Of a stretch of 64,000 nucleotides of DNA, positions 54,006 to 62,602 are shown piece after piece. Both the position numbers and the translations under genes were made by a program. Within the stretch, counting starts at the first letter, position 1. Every line of letters begins with the position of its first letter. Under the pieces are notes generated by a model. It searched no databases. It was not told the DNA's origin and saw only the letters and a list, made by a program, of their open reading frames with translations. The stretch is from Promethearchaeota archaeon (GTDB taxonomy: Archaea; Asgardarchaeota; Lokiarchaeia; Sigyniarchaeales; SOKP01). The stretch is from positions 1-64,000 of the forward strand of contig JAEOTR010000053.1 in assembly GCA_016839705.1 (NCBI GenBank), read 5' to 3'.

Positions 54006-55193
54006 ATGAAATCAAATACAAAATCAAAAATGATAATTTTAATCACTTTTGGAATCCTTTTCGCTATCGTACTAATGATTATCGTTAATCCAAGCTTTAT
54101 TACAGGCAATACCAAGGTAATTACTTTTGATAAGGAAAAACTAAAAATTTCAGCTGTATCAGGAAAAATTCATATAATCAATAATTCTGGTTGGGTTGAT
54201 TTTAGAAATGCTGGAAATTGTACGGGAAGTGGCACTTATTCTGACCCCTATGTTATAGAAGATTTGGTAATAGATGGTGGCAGTTCTGGAAATTCTATTT
54301 TAATTGAAAATTCCAATGTGTATTTTAAAATCGAAAATTGTACCCTCTATAATGCGGAATGGGGATCAGATGCTGGAATCGGATTATTGAATGTTAATAA
54401 TTCCCAATTAATTGGTAATGATTGTTCATATAGTCAGGTGGGGATAGTATTAGGCGATGGTAGGGATTATGGTGGGGGTTGTGATAACAACACAATAACT
54501 GGAAATATCGTAAATAACAACCGAGGGGGGATGTATTTATTTGATAGTTATAATAATACCATCTCGGGCAACACTGCAAATAACAATACATGGAGTGGGA
54601 TATATTTAGTAGGCAGTAATTCCACTGTCGTTTCGGGAAACACTATGAATGATAATAACATGTGTGGGATAAATATAGGATGGGGTTATAATAACCTTAT
54701 TGTCTCGGGAAACACTATGAACGATAATAACATGCAAGGGTTATGGATGGACGAAAGTTTTAACAATACCATCTCGGGAAATATTATGAATAACAATAAT
54801 TTGAGTGGGATATGCTTAATAGATAGTAATTATAACATCATCTCGGGAAACACCGCAATTTATAATAAGGAATGTGGGATAGTCCTTTTCCACGGCAATT
54901 ATAACACCATTTCAGGTAACACCGCAAATTACAACCAGTGGGGGATAGTTCTTTACAATACCGGTTATAACATCGTTTCAGGAAATAATTTAATAGGAAA
55001 TGATGAATGCATTGTTGAAGTAGATTGTCAAGGGAATGTAATTCAGGATAATGATTGTACACTTACGCCATCATTAAATTACTTTCCAATTATTCTCACT
55101 ATAAGTATCCCAATCGTTGCAGTTTCTGTTTTTATAATATATCAAAATCGAAAAAGATTTAGAAAACCTCAAGAAGACTTAGAGTTCTTATGA
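54006..55193 (+). CDS. Surface beta-helix (NosD/PbH1 repeat) protein
   Basis: A 395-aa exported protein. A signal/anchor helix at ~8-30 leads into VDFRNAGNCTGSGTYSDPYV, the typical start of NosD-type right-handed beta-helices. About eight repeats of 22-23 residues follow, each of the pattern NNTISGNTANNNxxxGIYLxxS (about residues 155-345). A C-terminal membrane helix spans ~361-384, with a basic tail. The stop overlaps the start of the next gene (ATGA), so the two are translationally coupled. Function: likely cell-surface carbohydrate or scaffold binding. Confidence 0.88.
   Translation: MKSNTKSKMIILITFGILFAIVLMIIVNPSFITGNTKVITFDKEKLKISAVSGKIHIINNSGWVDFRNAGNCTGSGTYSDPYVIEDLVIDGGSSGNSILIENSNVYFKIENCTLYNAEWGSDAGIGLLNVNNSQLIGNDCSYSQVGIVLGDGRDYGGGCDNNTITGNIVNNNRGGMYLFDSYNNTISGNTANNNTWSGIYLVGSNSTVVSGNTMNDNNMCGINIGWGYNNLIVSGNTMNDNNMQGLWMDESFNNTISGNIMNNNNLSGICLIDSNYNIISGNTAIYNKECGIVLFHGNYNTISGNTANYNQWGIVLYNTGYNIVSGNNLIGNDECIVEVDCQGNVIQDNDCTLTPSLNYFPIILTISIPIVAVSVFIIYQNRKRFRKPQEDLEFL
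54486..55010 (+). repeat. Tandem ~66-70-bp coding repeats
   Basis: About eight tandem units, each encoding one beta-helix coil with the NTISGNT-type motif, recur at 66-69-base spacing. The DNA-level similarity, for example TCGGGAAACACTATGAACGA-type segments, is high enough to suggest expansion by unequal exchange. Confidence 0.7.
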
Positions 55194-55753
55194 CACCAAG
55201 AAGCAGAAAGTATAAAAGCGAAAGTCTCGCAATAAAATCTATATCCTCGAAATCAAAAAATGAAACCTTATCTGCAATGTCAGATCCTGAAGTAAAATCA
55301 AATGATCTAAAGGATAATAAAAAAAAAGTATTGCAAGGGAAGACTCTCCAAGTCTATTGGTATATTTTAACTCATCATAGCGCGGGAGTAAGGGAAATTC
55401 AGAACGCATTAAAAATGGTGTCTTCTGGAACGGTAGCTTATCAATTAGACAAACTATTGAAGGCAGGGATTATTTCAAAAAACAATGAAGATGGAAAATA
55501 TTATGTGAAGAAAAGTGTAAAAAAAGGTGTATTAGGTTTTTATTTTCGCTTCGGTCCTCTTATGATTCCTCGATATTCTTTATATTTAGTTGTTAACATT
55601 CTGGGTGTTGTCGGATATGTATTTCTTGCATGGACTTATGGTGACATGTTTATTACCAATCCTGCGAGTCTACTCTTTCTGTTTTTTATAATTTTTTGCA
55701 CTTCTGTATTTATTTATGAATCGATAAAGATTTGGCAAAGAAAACCAACTTGA
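55190..55753 (+). CDS. Membrane-anchored winged-helix protein
   Basis: A 187-aa protein. Residues ~60-110 form a winged helix (GKTLQVYWYILTHHSAGVRE, SSGTVAYQLDKLLKAGIISK), like ArsR/MarR-type DNA-binding domains. Two membrane helices follow at ~133-153 (YLVVNILGVVGYVFLAW) and ~160-180. The N-terminal ~55 residues are basic and disordered. The start lies four bases before the stop of the beta-helix gene. A DNA-binding domain tied to the membrane beside a surface protein suggests a one-component membrane sensor or membrane-chromosome tether. Confidence 0.78.
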   Translation: MTPRSRKYKSESLAIKSISSKSKNETLSAMSDPEVKSNDLKDNKKKVLQGKTLQVYWYILTHHSAGVREIQNALKMVSSGTVAYQLDKLLKAGIISKNNEDGKYYVKKSVKKGVLGFYFRFGPLMIPRYSLYLVVNILGVVGYVFLAWTYGDMFITNPASLLFLFFIIFCTSVFIYESIKIWQRKPT

Positions 55754-55806
55754 TTAGCATTAAAATTAGTAGTTGATATTTATGAAAATCGGATCGGATT
55801 TTCAAC

Positions 55807-57126
55807 CTATAAAGTAGAATTTCTTTTACTTTCTAAAGTATCTTTTAATAGTTTTATCGCACAAAATTCTCCACACATACTACATACATCCTCATCATCT
55901 TCAGCACAGCCATTTCGGTAATGAATTTCTCTAGCGAGTTCTGGATCAATTGCTTGTTCAATCATACCTTCCCAGTTAAGATCTTTCCGTGCGAGATCCA
56001 TTTTATAATCCCAATCTGAAACTCGTTTACCATAACGAGCGATATTAACAGCATGGGCGGCAATTTTAGAGGAGATAACACCTCTTTTGACATCCTCCTT
56101 AGTAGGTAATCCTAAATGCTCAGAGGGAGTTACATAACACAAATAATCAGCCCCAGCTAAACCAGCAAGTACTCCTCCTATAGCGCCTACAATATCATCA
56201 TATCCTGGGGCTATGTCAGTAACCAGCGGACCTAATACATAAAATGGTGCTTCATCGCATAAAGATTTCTGCATTTTGATATTTCGTTCAACTTCGTTTG
56301 CGGGAATATGCCCTGGTCCTTCAACCATGACTTGGACATCTGCAGTCCACGCTCGCTTCACTAATTTAGAAATTTCAAGCAATTCTTGAACCTGGGCAAA
56401 ATCAGTAGAATCAAAGATACTTCCCGGTCGCATTCCGTCTCCAAGAGAAAGAGTAAAATCATATTCTTGCGCCATCTCAAGTAGATAATCATATCTTGTA
56501 TTGAAAGGATTTTCCACCTCATTTTCTAAGATCCATGATGCTAAGAATGTTCCACCCCGGGATACAACTCCCATTAATCTGGGGTGTTTGATCAGATAAT
56601 TAATAATCTCTTGAGTGACTCCAACGTGAATAGTGAAGAAATCAACACCTTCCTTAGCTTGTTCTTCCACTACGTTGAACATATCATCTTCATCCATGTG
56701 AATGATTGCCCCTTTGTTCTCAAGAGCTCTTAGTGCTGTCTGATAAATAGGAACTGTACCTAATGGAACTTTAACTTCATCAAGAATCCTTTTTCTAATA
56801 CTAATAATATCGGCTTCTGTAATACCCGTGCTTAAATCCATCACAGTATCGGCCCCAAATTGAACAGCGATTTTAGCTTTTTCTATTTCTTCATCGATAT
56901 TACAATGAGTCTTTGAAGAGCCAACATTAGCATTAATTTTAACTAATAAACCCTTCCCAATTCCTATAGGGAAGTCCATTTCTCGTCGATTTGATTTAGG
57001 AATAACGATTCTACCTTTCTCAATACCCCGTCTTATGAAATCTAATTCAACTTTTTCATTTTGAGAAACAATCTCCATATCTTTAGTAGAATGCCCATTC
57101 CTAGCAGTTCTCATTAATGTAGACAA
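55807..57126 (-). CDS. thiC: Phosphomethylpyrimidine synthase ThiC
   Basis: A 439-aa radical-SAM enzyme that turns aminoimidazole ribotide into HMP phosphate for thiamine. Cluster cysteines lie at the C-terminus in DVCSMCGEFCAIKLL (C-x2-C-x4-C). Other conserved blocks are NANVGSSKTHCNIDEE, DTVMDLSTG, EGPGHIP and DYLCYVTPSEHLGLP. The TTG at 57126 gives an N-terminus STLMRTARNGHSTKDM like other ThiC proteins. No TPP riboswitch could be made out in the ~190 bases upstream. ThiD lies 2 kb away. Confidence 0.96.
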   Translation of the reverse strand: MSTLMRTARNGHSTKDMEIVSQNEKVELDFIRRGIEKGRIVIPKSNRREMDFPIGIGKGLLVKINANVGSSKTHCNIDEEIEKAKIAVQFGADTVMDLSTGITEADIISIRKRILDEVKVPLGTVPIYQTALRALENKGAIIHMDEDDMFNVVEEQAKEGVDFFTIHVGVTQEIINYLIKHPRLMGVVSRGGTFLASWILENEVENPFNTRYDYLLEMAQEYDFTLSLGDGMRPGSIFDSTDFAQVQELLEISKLVKRAWTADVQVMVEGPGHIPANEVERNIKMQKSLCDEAPFYVLGPLVTDIAPGYDDIVGAIGGVLAGLAGADYLCYVTPSEHLGLPTKEDVKRGVISSKIAAHAVNIARYGKRVSDWDYKMDLARKDLNWEGMIEQAIDPELAREIHYRNGCAEDDEDVCSMCGEFCAIKLLKDTLESKRNSTL

Positions 57127-57317
57127 TCTGTTATACCTTTATTTCATAAATTCATTCTTATTAGGATAAAATTATCTCTATTAGAGAATAATTATGACAA
57201 AATTATATTCTTTTGTCTTCTGAATTAAAAAAGCATTCGTAAACAAAACTTAAATAGTAGAAAATGGTAGAAATTAAAAAAAATTTGTAAAAAATTTAAA
57301 TCTTTATTATTCTGGAT

Positions 57318-57656
57318 TTATACCTCAGGAGCAGTCATGTTTATTATTTTATAAGCCTCTGTATAATCCATAATGAGTTCAGTTTTATACTTAAAGCCTT
57401 CGATTTCATTTGCAAGAAACATATTTTGTCGAGCAGCCCGTTCCATTGCTTCTTTCTCTTTTCCGTTACCCACTTGTCCTATACCAATCACCATGATATC
57501 TCCAGCTTCAGTTGATGTAACTCCAATACAGAGACTTTTATCTATTGAAGGTTCTGGAGGATTATCCTTGAGCCACTCAATAAATTTCTTTCCTACCTTA
57601 TTACCCTGATTTGGGGGATAATAAGCTCTTGTAAAAATTAATGTTATAATAACCAC
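57318..57656 (-). CDS. Small hypothetical protein
   Basis: A 112-aa protein with a GTG start preceded by AAGG. It has alternating strand/helix pattern: YYPPNQGNKVGKKFIEWLKD, SLCIGVTSTEAGDIMVIGIG, then KEKEAMERAARQNMFLANEI. No family is recognised. It reads like a compact soluble alpha/beta protein. The location next to ThiC, about 190 bases upstream on the same strand, does not clearly make it a thiamine gene. Confidence 0.65.
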   Translation of the reverse strand: MVIITLIFTRAYYPPNQGNKVGKKFIEWLKDNPPEPSIDKSLCIGVTSTEAGDIMVIGIGQVGNGKEKEAMERAARQNMFLANEIEGFKYKTELIMDYTEAYKIINMTAPEV

Positions 57657-57795
57657 CTTTTTTATTCTATTTTATTTATTAAATTAGATTTCGTTGTGAT
57701 TGAAAGTTGACTTTAAAACTATATAAAACTTCACCTTTTTGTTAAAAACTCTTCGAAATCAGAAGTAGGGTTGAAAGGTTTTCTAAATATATCGT

Positions 57796-59205
57796 TTATA
57801 GGTTATGCTTATTTTGAAATTCTCTAAATGTACATATTTTGTCTAAAGCTTTAGCTGCTAGTTCGACAGATTCGAATACAGGAATTCGCATTTTAAATAA
57901 TTCTCGCTTAAAATGAACTTTATTTGCGTAATCACTAGTATCATCGACAATTTTATATGCGATACATATCAGTGGTTTTTTCATTTCTTTATAAGCTCGT
58001 TTAATTGTTTCGAGAAATATGTGATTGAAATCATATGTTTTTATAAAAATTACTGCAGAGATATTAGGATCAGAATCCAAGGTTACCAAGCTCTTAAAAA
58101 ATGTTTCAGGATGTCCCATACTTCCACCAAGATCAAGAGGATTTCGAAATATTGTATTGACATCAGGTACGAATTCTTTAAATTTTGCTACTGTTTCAGG
58201 GGTTAGTTTAGGGACCTTTAAATTGTTCCTTTCAAAGGTATCAGCAGTTTCAATTGAAGCACCACCCCCACCGGTAGTAATCCCCATATTTCTGTTCATT
58301 GGCATACTACTGATATGTTGAAATGTCATTGCTAGATTAATTAATTCATTGGAATCGTTTACCATTAAAGCTCCAGTTTGCTTTGCAACGGCTTCCCATA
58401 TCTTCACTGATCCGGCTAAACCACCAGTATGAGACATGATTGTTTCTCTTGTTGCCTCACCACTTCCTACTTTCCAAAGAATTACCGGTTTTCCCTTAAG
58501 TGTTAATTCATTGACTACTTTTATGAATTTTCTGCCAATTTCTTGACTTTTAATATTTTCGACATAAAGAGCAATGATACTTGTTTCATCATCTTCTAGG
58601 AAATATTCTAAAAAATCGACAAAATTCAAATCAATTTGGTTTCCAATTGAAAGAATTTTACTTGGATTTGTGCCATAAATTGATTGTCCTTTTGCTGCTA
58701 TGTAAATAGCTAAACCTCCAGATTGAAAAATTCCCCCAAAATTACCTGATTCATTACTGAGTAGACCGCGTGAAAAAGAGATTTTATTTTTTGGGACAAA
58801 GATCCCCATACAATTTGGACCAATTACTCGTATATTATATTTTTTTACAACTTCTAAAACTGCTACCTCTAAATGGTGATTCCCAACTTCAGAAAATCCT
58901 GAAGAAAAAATGGTAGCGAACGAAACACCTTTCTTACCACACTCCTCAAGAACAGTTGGAACAATTCTCGCTGGAACGGCAATAATTACATAATCAATAG
59001 GCTCATCATCAGGAATTTCTAAAACAGACCCATGCACAGGAATTTCATCAATAACCTGCCCTTTTAAGCGAGGATTAAATATATATAATGGTTTGTCAAA
59101 ACCAGTATATTTATAAACACTGAGCCAATATCTACCTGCTCGTTTTTCATTAACGCCTATAATTCCGATACCTCGAGGATTAAACAACTTTTCGAAATCA
59201 GTCAT
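57796..59205 (-). CDS. Acyl-CoA synthetase (NDP-forming), alpha-type subunit (second copy)
   Basis: A 469-aa protein of the ADP-forming acyl-CoA synthetase alpha group. The CoA-binding Rossmann domain opens FNPRGIGIIGVNEKRAGRYW. The catalytic His lies in SHTGGLAGSVKIWEAV, and the flanking GITTGGGGASIETAD block is conserved. No beta (ATP-grasp) domain is attached. It differs clearly from the copy at 12041, so the two probably handle different acyl groups. ATG at 59205, after a ~140-base AT-rich spacer from the divergent hydrolase. Confidence 0.87.
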   Translation of the reverse strand: MTDFEKLFNPRGIGIIGVNEKRAGRYWLSVYKYTGFDKPLYIFNPRLKGQVIDEIPVHGSVLEIPDDEPIDYVIIAVPARIVPTVLEECGKKGVSFATIFSSGFSEVGNHHLEVAVLEVVKKYNIRVIGPNCMGIFVPKNKISFSRGLLSNESGNFGGIFQSGGLAIYIAAKGQSIYGTNPSKILSIGNQIDLNFVDFLEYFLEDDETSIIALYVENIKSQEIGRKFIKVVNELTLKGKPVILWKVGSGEATRETIMSHTGGLAGSVKIWEAVAKQTGALMVNDSNELINLAMTFQHISSMPMNRNMGITTGGGGASIETADTFERNNLKVPKLTPETVAKFKEFVPDVNTIFRNPLDLGGSMGHPETFFKSLVTLDSDPNISAVIFIKTYDFNHIFLETIKRAYKEMKKPLICIAYKIVDDTSDYANKVHFKRELFKMRIPVFESVELAAKALDKICTFREFQNKHNL

Positions 59206-59350
59206 AATGAAATCAATCTAAGTCACTTCAATATTAGATAAATAAAACATCTATAGAAAAATAATTAATTATTGCACAAGTATTTTTTTATTCATAATTA
59301 CTAATAAAAATACTACATTTTGTAGAAAAAAGTAAAGAGGAAAATTTCAA

Positions 59351-60265
59351 ATGGTCAGCGAAGGTATGGAAAGAATAATAAATTTGTTAAAACAACAAGG
59401 TGAACAAGAAACAAAAAAACGAGTTGAAGACAGTCGAAATAATATGGAACAAATGACTTCGATGGAGAAAATTCCAGAAGATGTCAAAATTGAAGAGATT
59501 ACAGTCAGTGGTATCCCTTCAATATGGATAAGTACACCCGAAGTTGTAAAAGAACAAGTTATTTTATATTTACATGGAGGAGGATATGTCCTAGGTTCAA
59601 TAAATACTCATAAAACACTTGGAGCTAAAATTTCACGCTCTTCTAAATCCCGGGTTTTAATGATAAATTACCGACTTGCTCCCGAAAATCCTTATCCGGC
59701 AGCTTTAGAAGATTCAGTTGCTGTCTATCAGTGGCTAATTGATGATGAAGGGATCGATCCAAAAAATATAGTAATCTCTGGAGATTCTGCTGGAGGAGGA
59801 CTAACAGCGGCATCAATTCTAAAAATAAGAGACCTTGGTATCACTTTACCCGCCGGTGGAGTTTTGCTATCACCATGGACTGATTTAGATGGCACTGGTG
59901 ATTCAGTTAGAACTAAAAGAAGAATAGATCCATATTTAGATGCAAGTGGGCTCTTTTTTATGGCTAACTTATATATTGGGGATGAAGACCCTAAAAATCC
60001 TTACATATCACCGTTATATGCAGATCTAAAGGGAATACCACCCCTATTAATACAAGTGGGTACTGCTGAAATAATACTTGATGACTCTACACGATTTGCA
60101 GAAAAAGCAAAATCCGCTGGTGTGGATGTGACGCTAGACGTTTGGGAGGACATGATCCATGTTTTTCAAGCATTTGCTTTTTGGGCTCCTGAAGGTAAGC
60201 AAGCAATTGAAAAAATCGGTGAATTTATTCAAAAATTAATGAAAAAACAAGTACAAATAATCTAG
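59351..60265 (+). CDS. Alpha/beta hydrolase of the hormone-sensitive lipase family
   Basis: A 304-aa esterase of the HSL/bacterial type IV family. The oxyanion hole is LYLHGGGYV (residues 75-78 HGGG); the nucleophile is Ser146 in SGDSAGGGL. The Asp of the triad lies in EIILDDS and the His in DMIHVFQAF. It hydrolyses short acyl esters. AAAGAGG lies before the ATG at good distance. A run of eight Ts follows its stop. Confidence 0.93.
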   Translation: MVSEGMERIINLLKQQGEQETKKRVEDSRNNMEQMTSMEKIPEDVKIEEITVSGIPSIWISTPEVVKEQVILYLHGGGYVLGSINTHKTLGAKISRSSKSRVLMINYRLAPENPYPAALEDSVAVYQWLIDDEGIDPKNIVISGDSAGGGLTAASILKIRDLGITLPAGGVLLSPWTDLDGTGDSVRTKRRIDPYLDASGLFFMANLYIGDEDPKNPYISPLYADLKGIPPLLIQVGTAEIILDDSTRFAEKAKSAGVDVTLDVWEDMIHVFQAFAFWAPEGKQAIEKIGEFIQKLMKKQVQII

Positions 60266-60273
60266 ATTTAACC

Positions 60274-60281
60274 TTTTTTTT
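60274..60281 (+). terminator. T-run terminator
   Basis: Eight Ts begin nine bases after the esterase stop, just before the convergent Nudix gene. It fits an archaeal transcript end. Confidence 0.45.
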
Positions 60282-60291
60282 AATAATTAAC

Positions 60292-60762
60292 CTAATCAAA
60301 TCCAATCTTTAATTGCTTTAGTAATTTAATTAAAGAAATTGTTAATTGATATTCCTTTAATTCGTTAAACGGGACAAATCTGGCATCCAAGGCGTCAGTA
60401 TCAGGAATAGGTGCTTGAGTTTCGTCTCCCTCTATTTGTTCTACAAAAAAATTAAGGAGAACGTAATGATATTCGATTTTCATGTCGCTGTCATACATAA
60501 TTTTGTCGATAATTCCCGCTAATTTAGTAACTTTTACTTTAAAACCCGTCTCCTCAAATCCTTCTCTCTCAGCAGCTTTTTCAACTTCTTCTCCTAAATC
60601 TAGATGTCCTCCGGGGATTGACCAATATCCGGCATCGGGATTATATTTTCTTTTTACTAAAAGCAGATGTTTATCTCGAATTAGAAGGATGCCCACACCG
60701 ATGTGGGGGCGTATTGGATATTTTCTAGTATCAAAAGCAGTAAGTTTTTCCCTATCAACCAT
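60292..60762 (-). CDS. Nudix hydrolase
   Basis: A 156-aa Nudix enzyme that hydrolyses nucleoside diphosphates linked to another group. The Nudix box fills residues 52-74: Gly52, Glu58, Arg66-Glu67, Glu70-Glu71 and Gly73 in GHLDLGEEVEKAAEREGFEE-type order. The upstream WSIPGG is standard. Substrate unknown; house-cleaning roles are typical. It is on the opposite strand from the esterase and divergent from the phosphatase. Confidence 0.9.
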   Translation of the reverse strand: MVDREKLTAFDTRKYPIRPHIGVGILLIRDKHLLLVKRKYNPDAGYWSIPGGHLDLGEEVEKAAEREGFEETGFKVKVTKLAGIIDKIMYDSDMKIEYHYVLLNFFVEQIEGDETQAPIPDTDALDARFVPFNELKEYQLTISLIKLLKQLKIGFD

Positions 60763-60839
60763 AACTTTACATTTTACAATATACTTTAAGTAGTAATGGA
60801 ATGGAGAAATTATAAAGATTAATTATTTACTGAAATAAT

Positions 60840-61331
60840 ATGGTACGCCCTTGGTATTGGCCAAAAGAAGGACAACCTCATAGAACGCAACCATTTACAT
60901 GGATTATTAAAGGAAAAATGGCAGCTTCATGGTGGCCAGATCCGTCAGTATTCGAAATTTATCAAAGAGAAGGGATCAAAGTAATCATTAATTGTTCGGA
61001 ATTTGATAACCAACAGGATATTCCTAAGGGTTTCAAGTATTTCCATATCAATATACCAGACTATGGTACACCTACAGAAGTTCAGTTAAAAAGGTTCTTT
61101 AAGATAACTAGCGAGGGAAGCATCAAAAAAGATCCAATTGTAGTGCATTGCGTAGCTGGTTGCGGAAGGTCTGGGTTAATGATTGTAGCTTGGGCAGCTT
61201 ATAAAGGTTTTATACCTAAGGGAATAGATCCTGTAAAATGGATTCGAAAATTAAGAGCATGCTGTTTAGAAACAAAAGAACAGATGGAATTAGCTCGAAA
61301 AATCGTTAAAAAATATCAAAAATTACTATAA
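60840..61331 (+). CDS. Dual-specificity/tyrosine-type protein phosphatase
   Basis: A 163-aa cysteine phosphatase. The P-loop is HCVAGCGRSG, with Cys104 and Arg110, preceded by KDPIVV. A likely general acid is Asp74 in NIPDYGTPT. The family removes phosphate from Tyr/Ser/Thr of proteins or from phosphoinositides. The unusual opening MVRPWYWPKEGQPHRTQPFT is proline-rich. ATG at 60840 with no clear ribosome site. The next gene follows 80 bases later in the same direction. Confidence 0.87.
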   Translation: MVRPWYWPKEGQPHRTQPFTWIIKGKMAASWWPDPSVFEIYQREGIKVIINCSEFDNQQDIPKGFKYFHINIPDYGTPTEVQLKRFFKITSEGSIKKDPIVVHCVAGCGRSGLMIVAWAAYKGFIPKGIDPVKWIRKLRACCLETKEQMELARKIVKKYQKLL

Positions 61332-61410
61332 TGCAAGATATTTAAGAATGTAATTTATTTTATAATTAAGAATATAATTTTCTTTAATGTAAAATTACAA
61401 TTAAAAATAG

Positions 61411-62586
61411 ATGCTTATGCAAAGATCAGACTATGTGTATATGATTGCCGATAATATAATGGTATATCAGATCTCACTTCCCTCAGAACTTGAAGGAAAT
61501 AGATTGCACGAGCATCTTAGCAAATTCGAAGAAAAATATTTAAAAATCATTGCGGGATTTGACAAAAACTTCTTAGAACATTTCTTAATCATATCAAAAG
61601 GTAAGAATCAAGAAGATCTTGCTGAAATTCTCAAAAAAATGGAAAAAATTTCTTTTATGATTGGACCTACAGGTAATTTAAACTATCTAAATTCCAACCA
61701 GATTCAATATATCCTCACAAAATTGGGGTCTCTAAAATTAAATGAAATTAAAGAAGCTAAAATTAGTAATATTGCTGATGAACAAATAGAAAAAGAATTT
61801 GGAACTCCTTATAGCACTTCTTCAGCATTAGAAAATCAACTCTCGAGTGCTGCTTTTTACCTTAGCTCGATAGGATATTCTCACCAAGATATTCAAGAAA
61901 AATTTGCTGAGGTGAAAGAAGATCCTTCAAAATTAGAAGCATTATTTACCCTACCTCCCAAGGAAATTTATAACATGCCTGATGAGGTACAACAGATGAG
62001 TCGTCCTCCAACAACAAGTCAACCACGCGTAAGCTCAAGTCAAGCTTCCACTACCATAGAAAACAGTCAAGCAACGCAGAATGCGATTGATCAGCATATC
62101 CAATCAATTCAACATGAAGTTACAGGAGAAAGAGCTAAAAAGGTTGAGGAAATTATACAAATGATTAGGGATCATGTTAAAGAAAATATGAAGGAGAATT
62201 ATGAGAGAGTATTTAGACAAATACACCCAGATAGATTAGATAAAGCATTGAAGATGCTCCAAACTACCAAACGAAAATCAAAAAGGCAGACTTTATTTTT
62301 AGAATGGTTTTTTTGTTCAACTTTATTATCTAAGATTGAACTCAAAGTAGAACACTGGCAAGTCTCTTCCCAAGCGGGTCATGGTACAACGGGAGTTTAT
62401 ACCGCGGGATTAAATTTTTCTCGTTATGACAATATCATCAGGGAGTTTCCTGACGCCAAATTATCTAAAGTTATTAATATATCAAGGAGAATATTACAAA
62501 ATCCAACGAAAAATGCAATTCAAAAACTTGGGCAAGATCTCATAGCAGAAACAGGTTTTGATGAGCATCTTTATTTCACAGATTAA
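61411..62586 (+). CDS. Three-part protein of unknown function
   Basis: A 391-aa soluble protein. Part 1 (~1-150) is alpha/beta (DYVYMIADNIMVYQISLP, HFLIISKGKNQEDLAEILKK). A Ser/Thr/Gln-rich linker (about 200-225, PPTTSQPRVSSSQAST) joins to a helical, charged part (GERAKKVEEIIQMIRDHVKE, YERVFRQIHPDRLDKALKML). The last ~100 residues hold a separate domain (TLFLEWFFCSTLLSKIELKV, GLNFSRYDNIIREFPDAKL). No family is recognised. ATG 61411 or 61417. It follows the protein phosphatase gene, which may or may not be functional linkage. Confidence 0.65.
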   Translation: MLMQRSDYVYMIADNIMVYQISLPSELEGNRLHEHLSKFEEKYLKIIAGFDKNFLEHFLIISKGKNQEDLAEILKKMEKISFMIGPTGNLNYLNSNQIQYILTKLGSLKLNEIKEAKISNIADEQIEKEFGTPYSTSSALENQLSSAAFYLSSIGYSHQDIQEKFAEVKEDPSKLEALFTLPPKEIYNMPDEVQQMSRPPTTSQPRVSSSQASTTIENSQATQNAIDQHIQSIQHEVTGERAKKVEEIIQMIRDHVKENMKENYERVFRQIHPDRLDKALKMLQTTKRKSKRQTLFLEWFFCSTLLSKIELKVEHWQVSSQAGHGTTGVYTAGLNFSRYDNIIREFPDAKLSKVINISRRILQNPTKNAIQKLGQDLIAETGFDEHLYFTD

Positions 62587-62602
62587 TCTTTCATTAAAAA
62601 AA

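Noticed and set aside
54486..55010. CRISPR-like repeat array
   Set aside because: The repeats are in-frame, 66-69 bases apart and encode beta-helix coils, with no unique spacers.
57127..57317. Possible TPP riboswitch upstream of thiC
   Set aside because: I looked for CTGAGA-type and related conserved blocks on the thiC strand and found none in this AT-rich gap.
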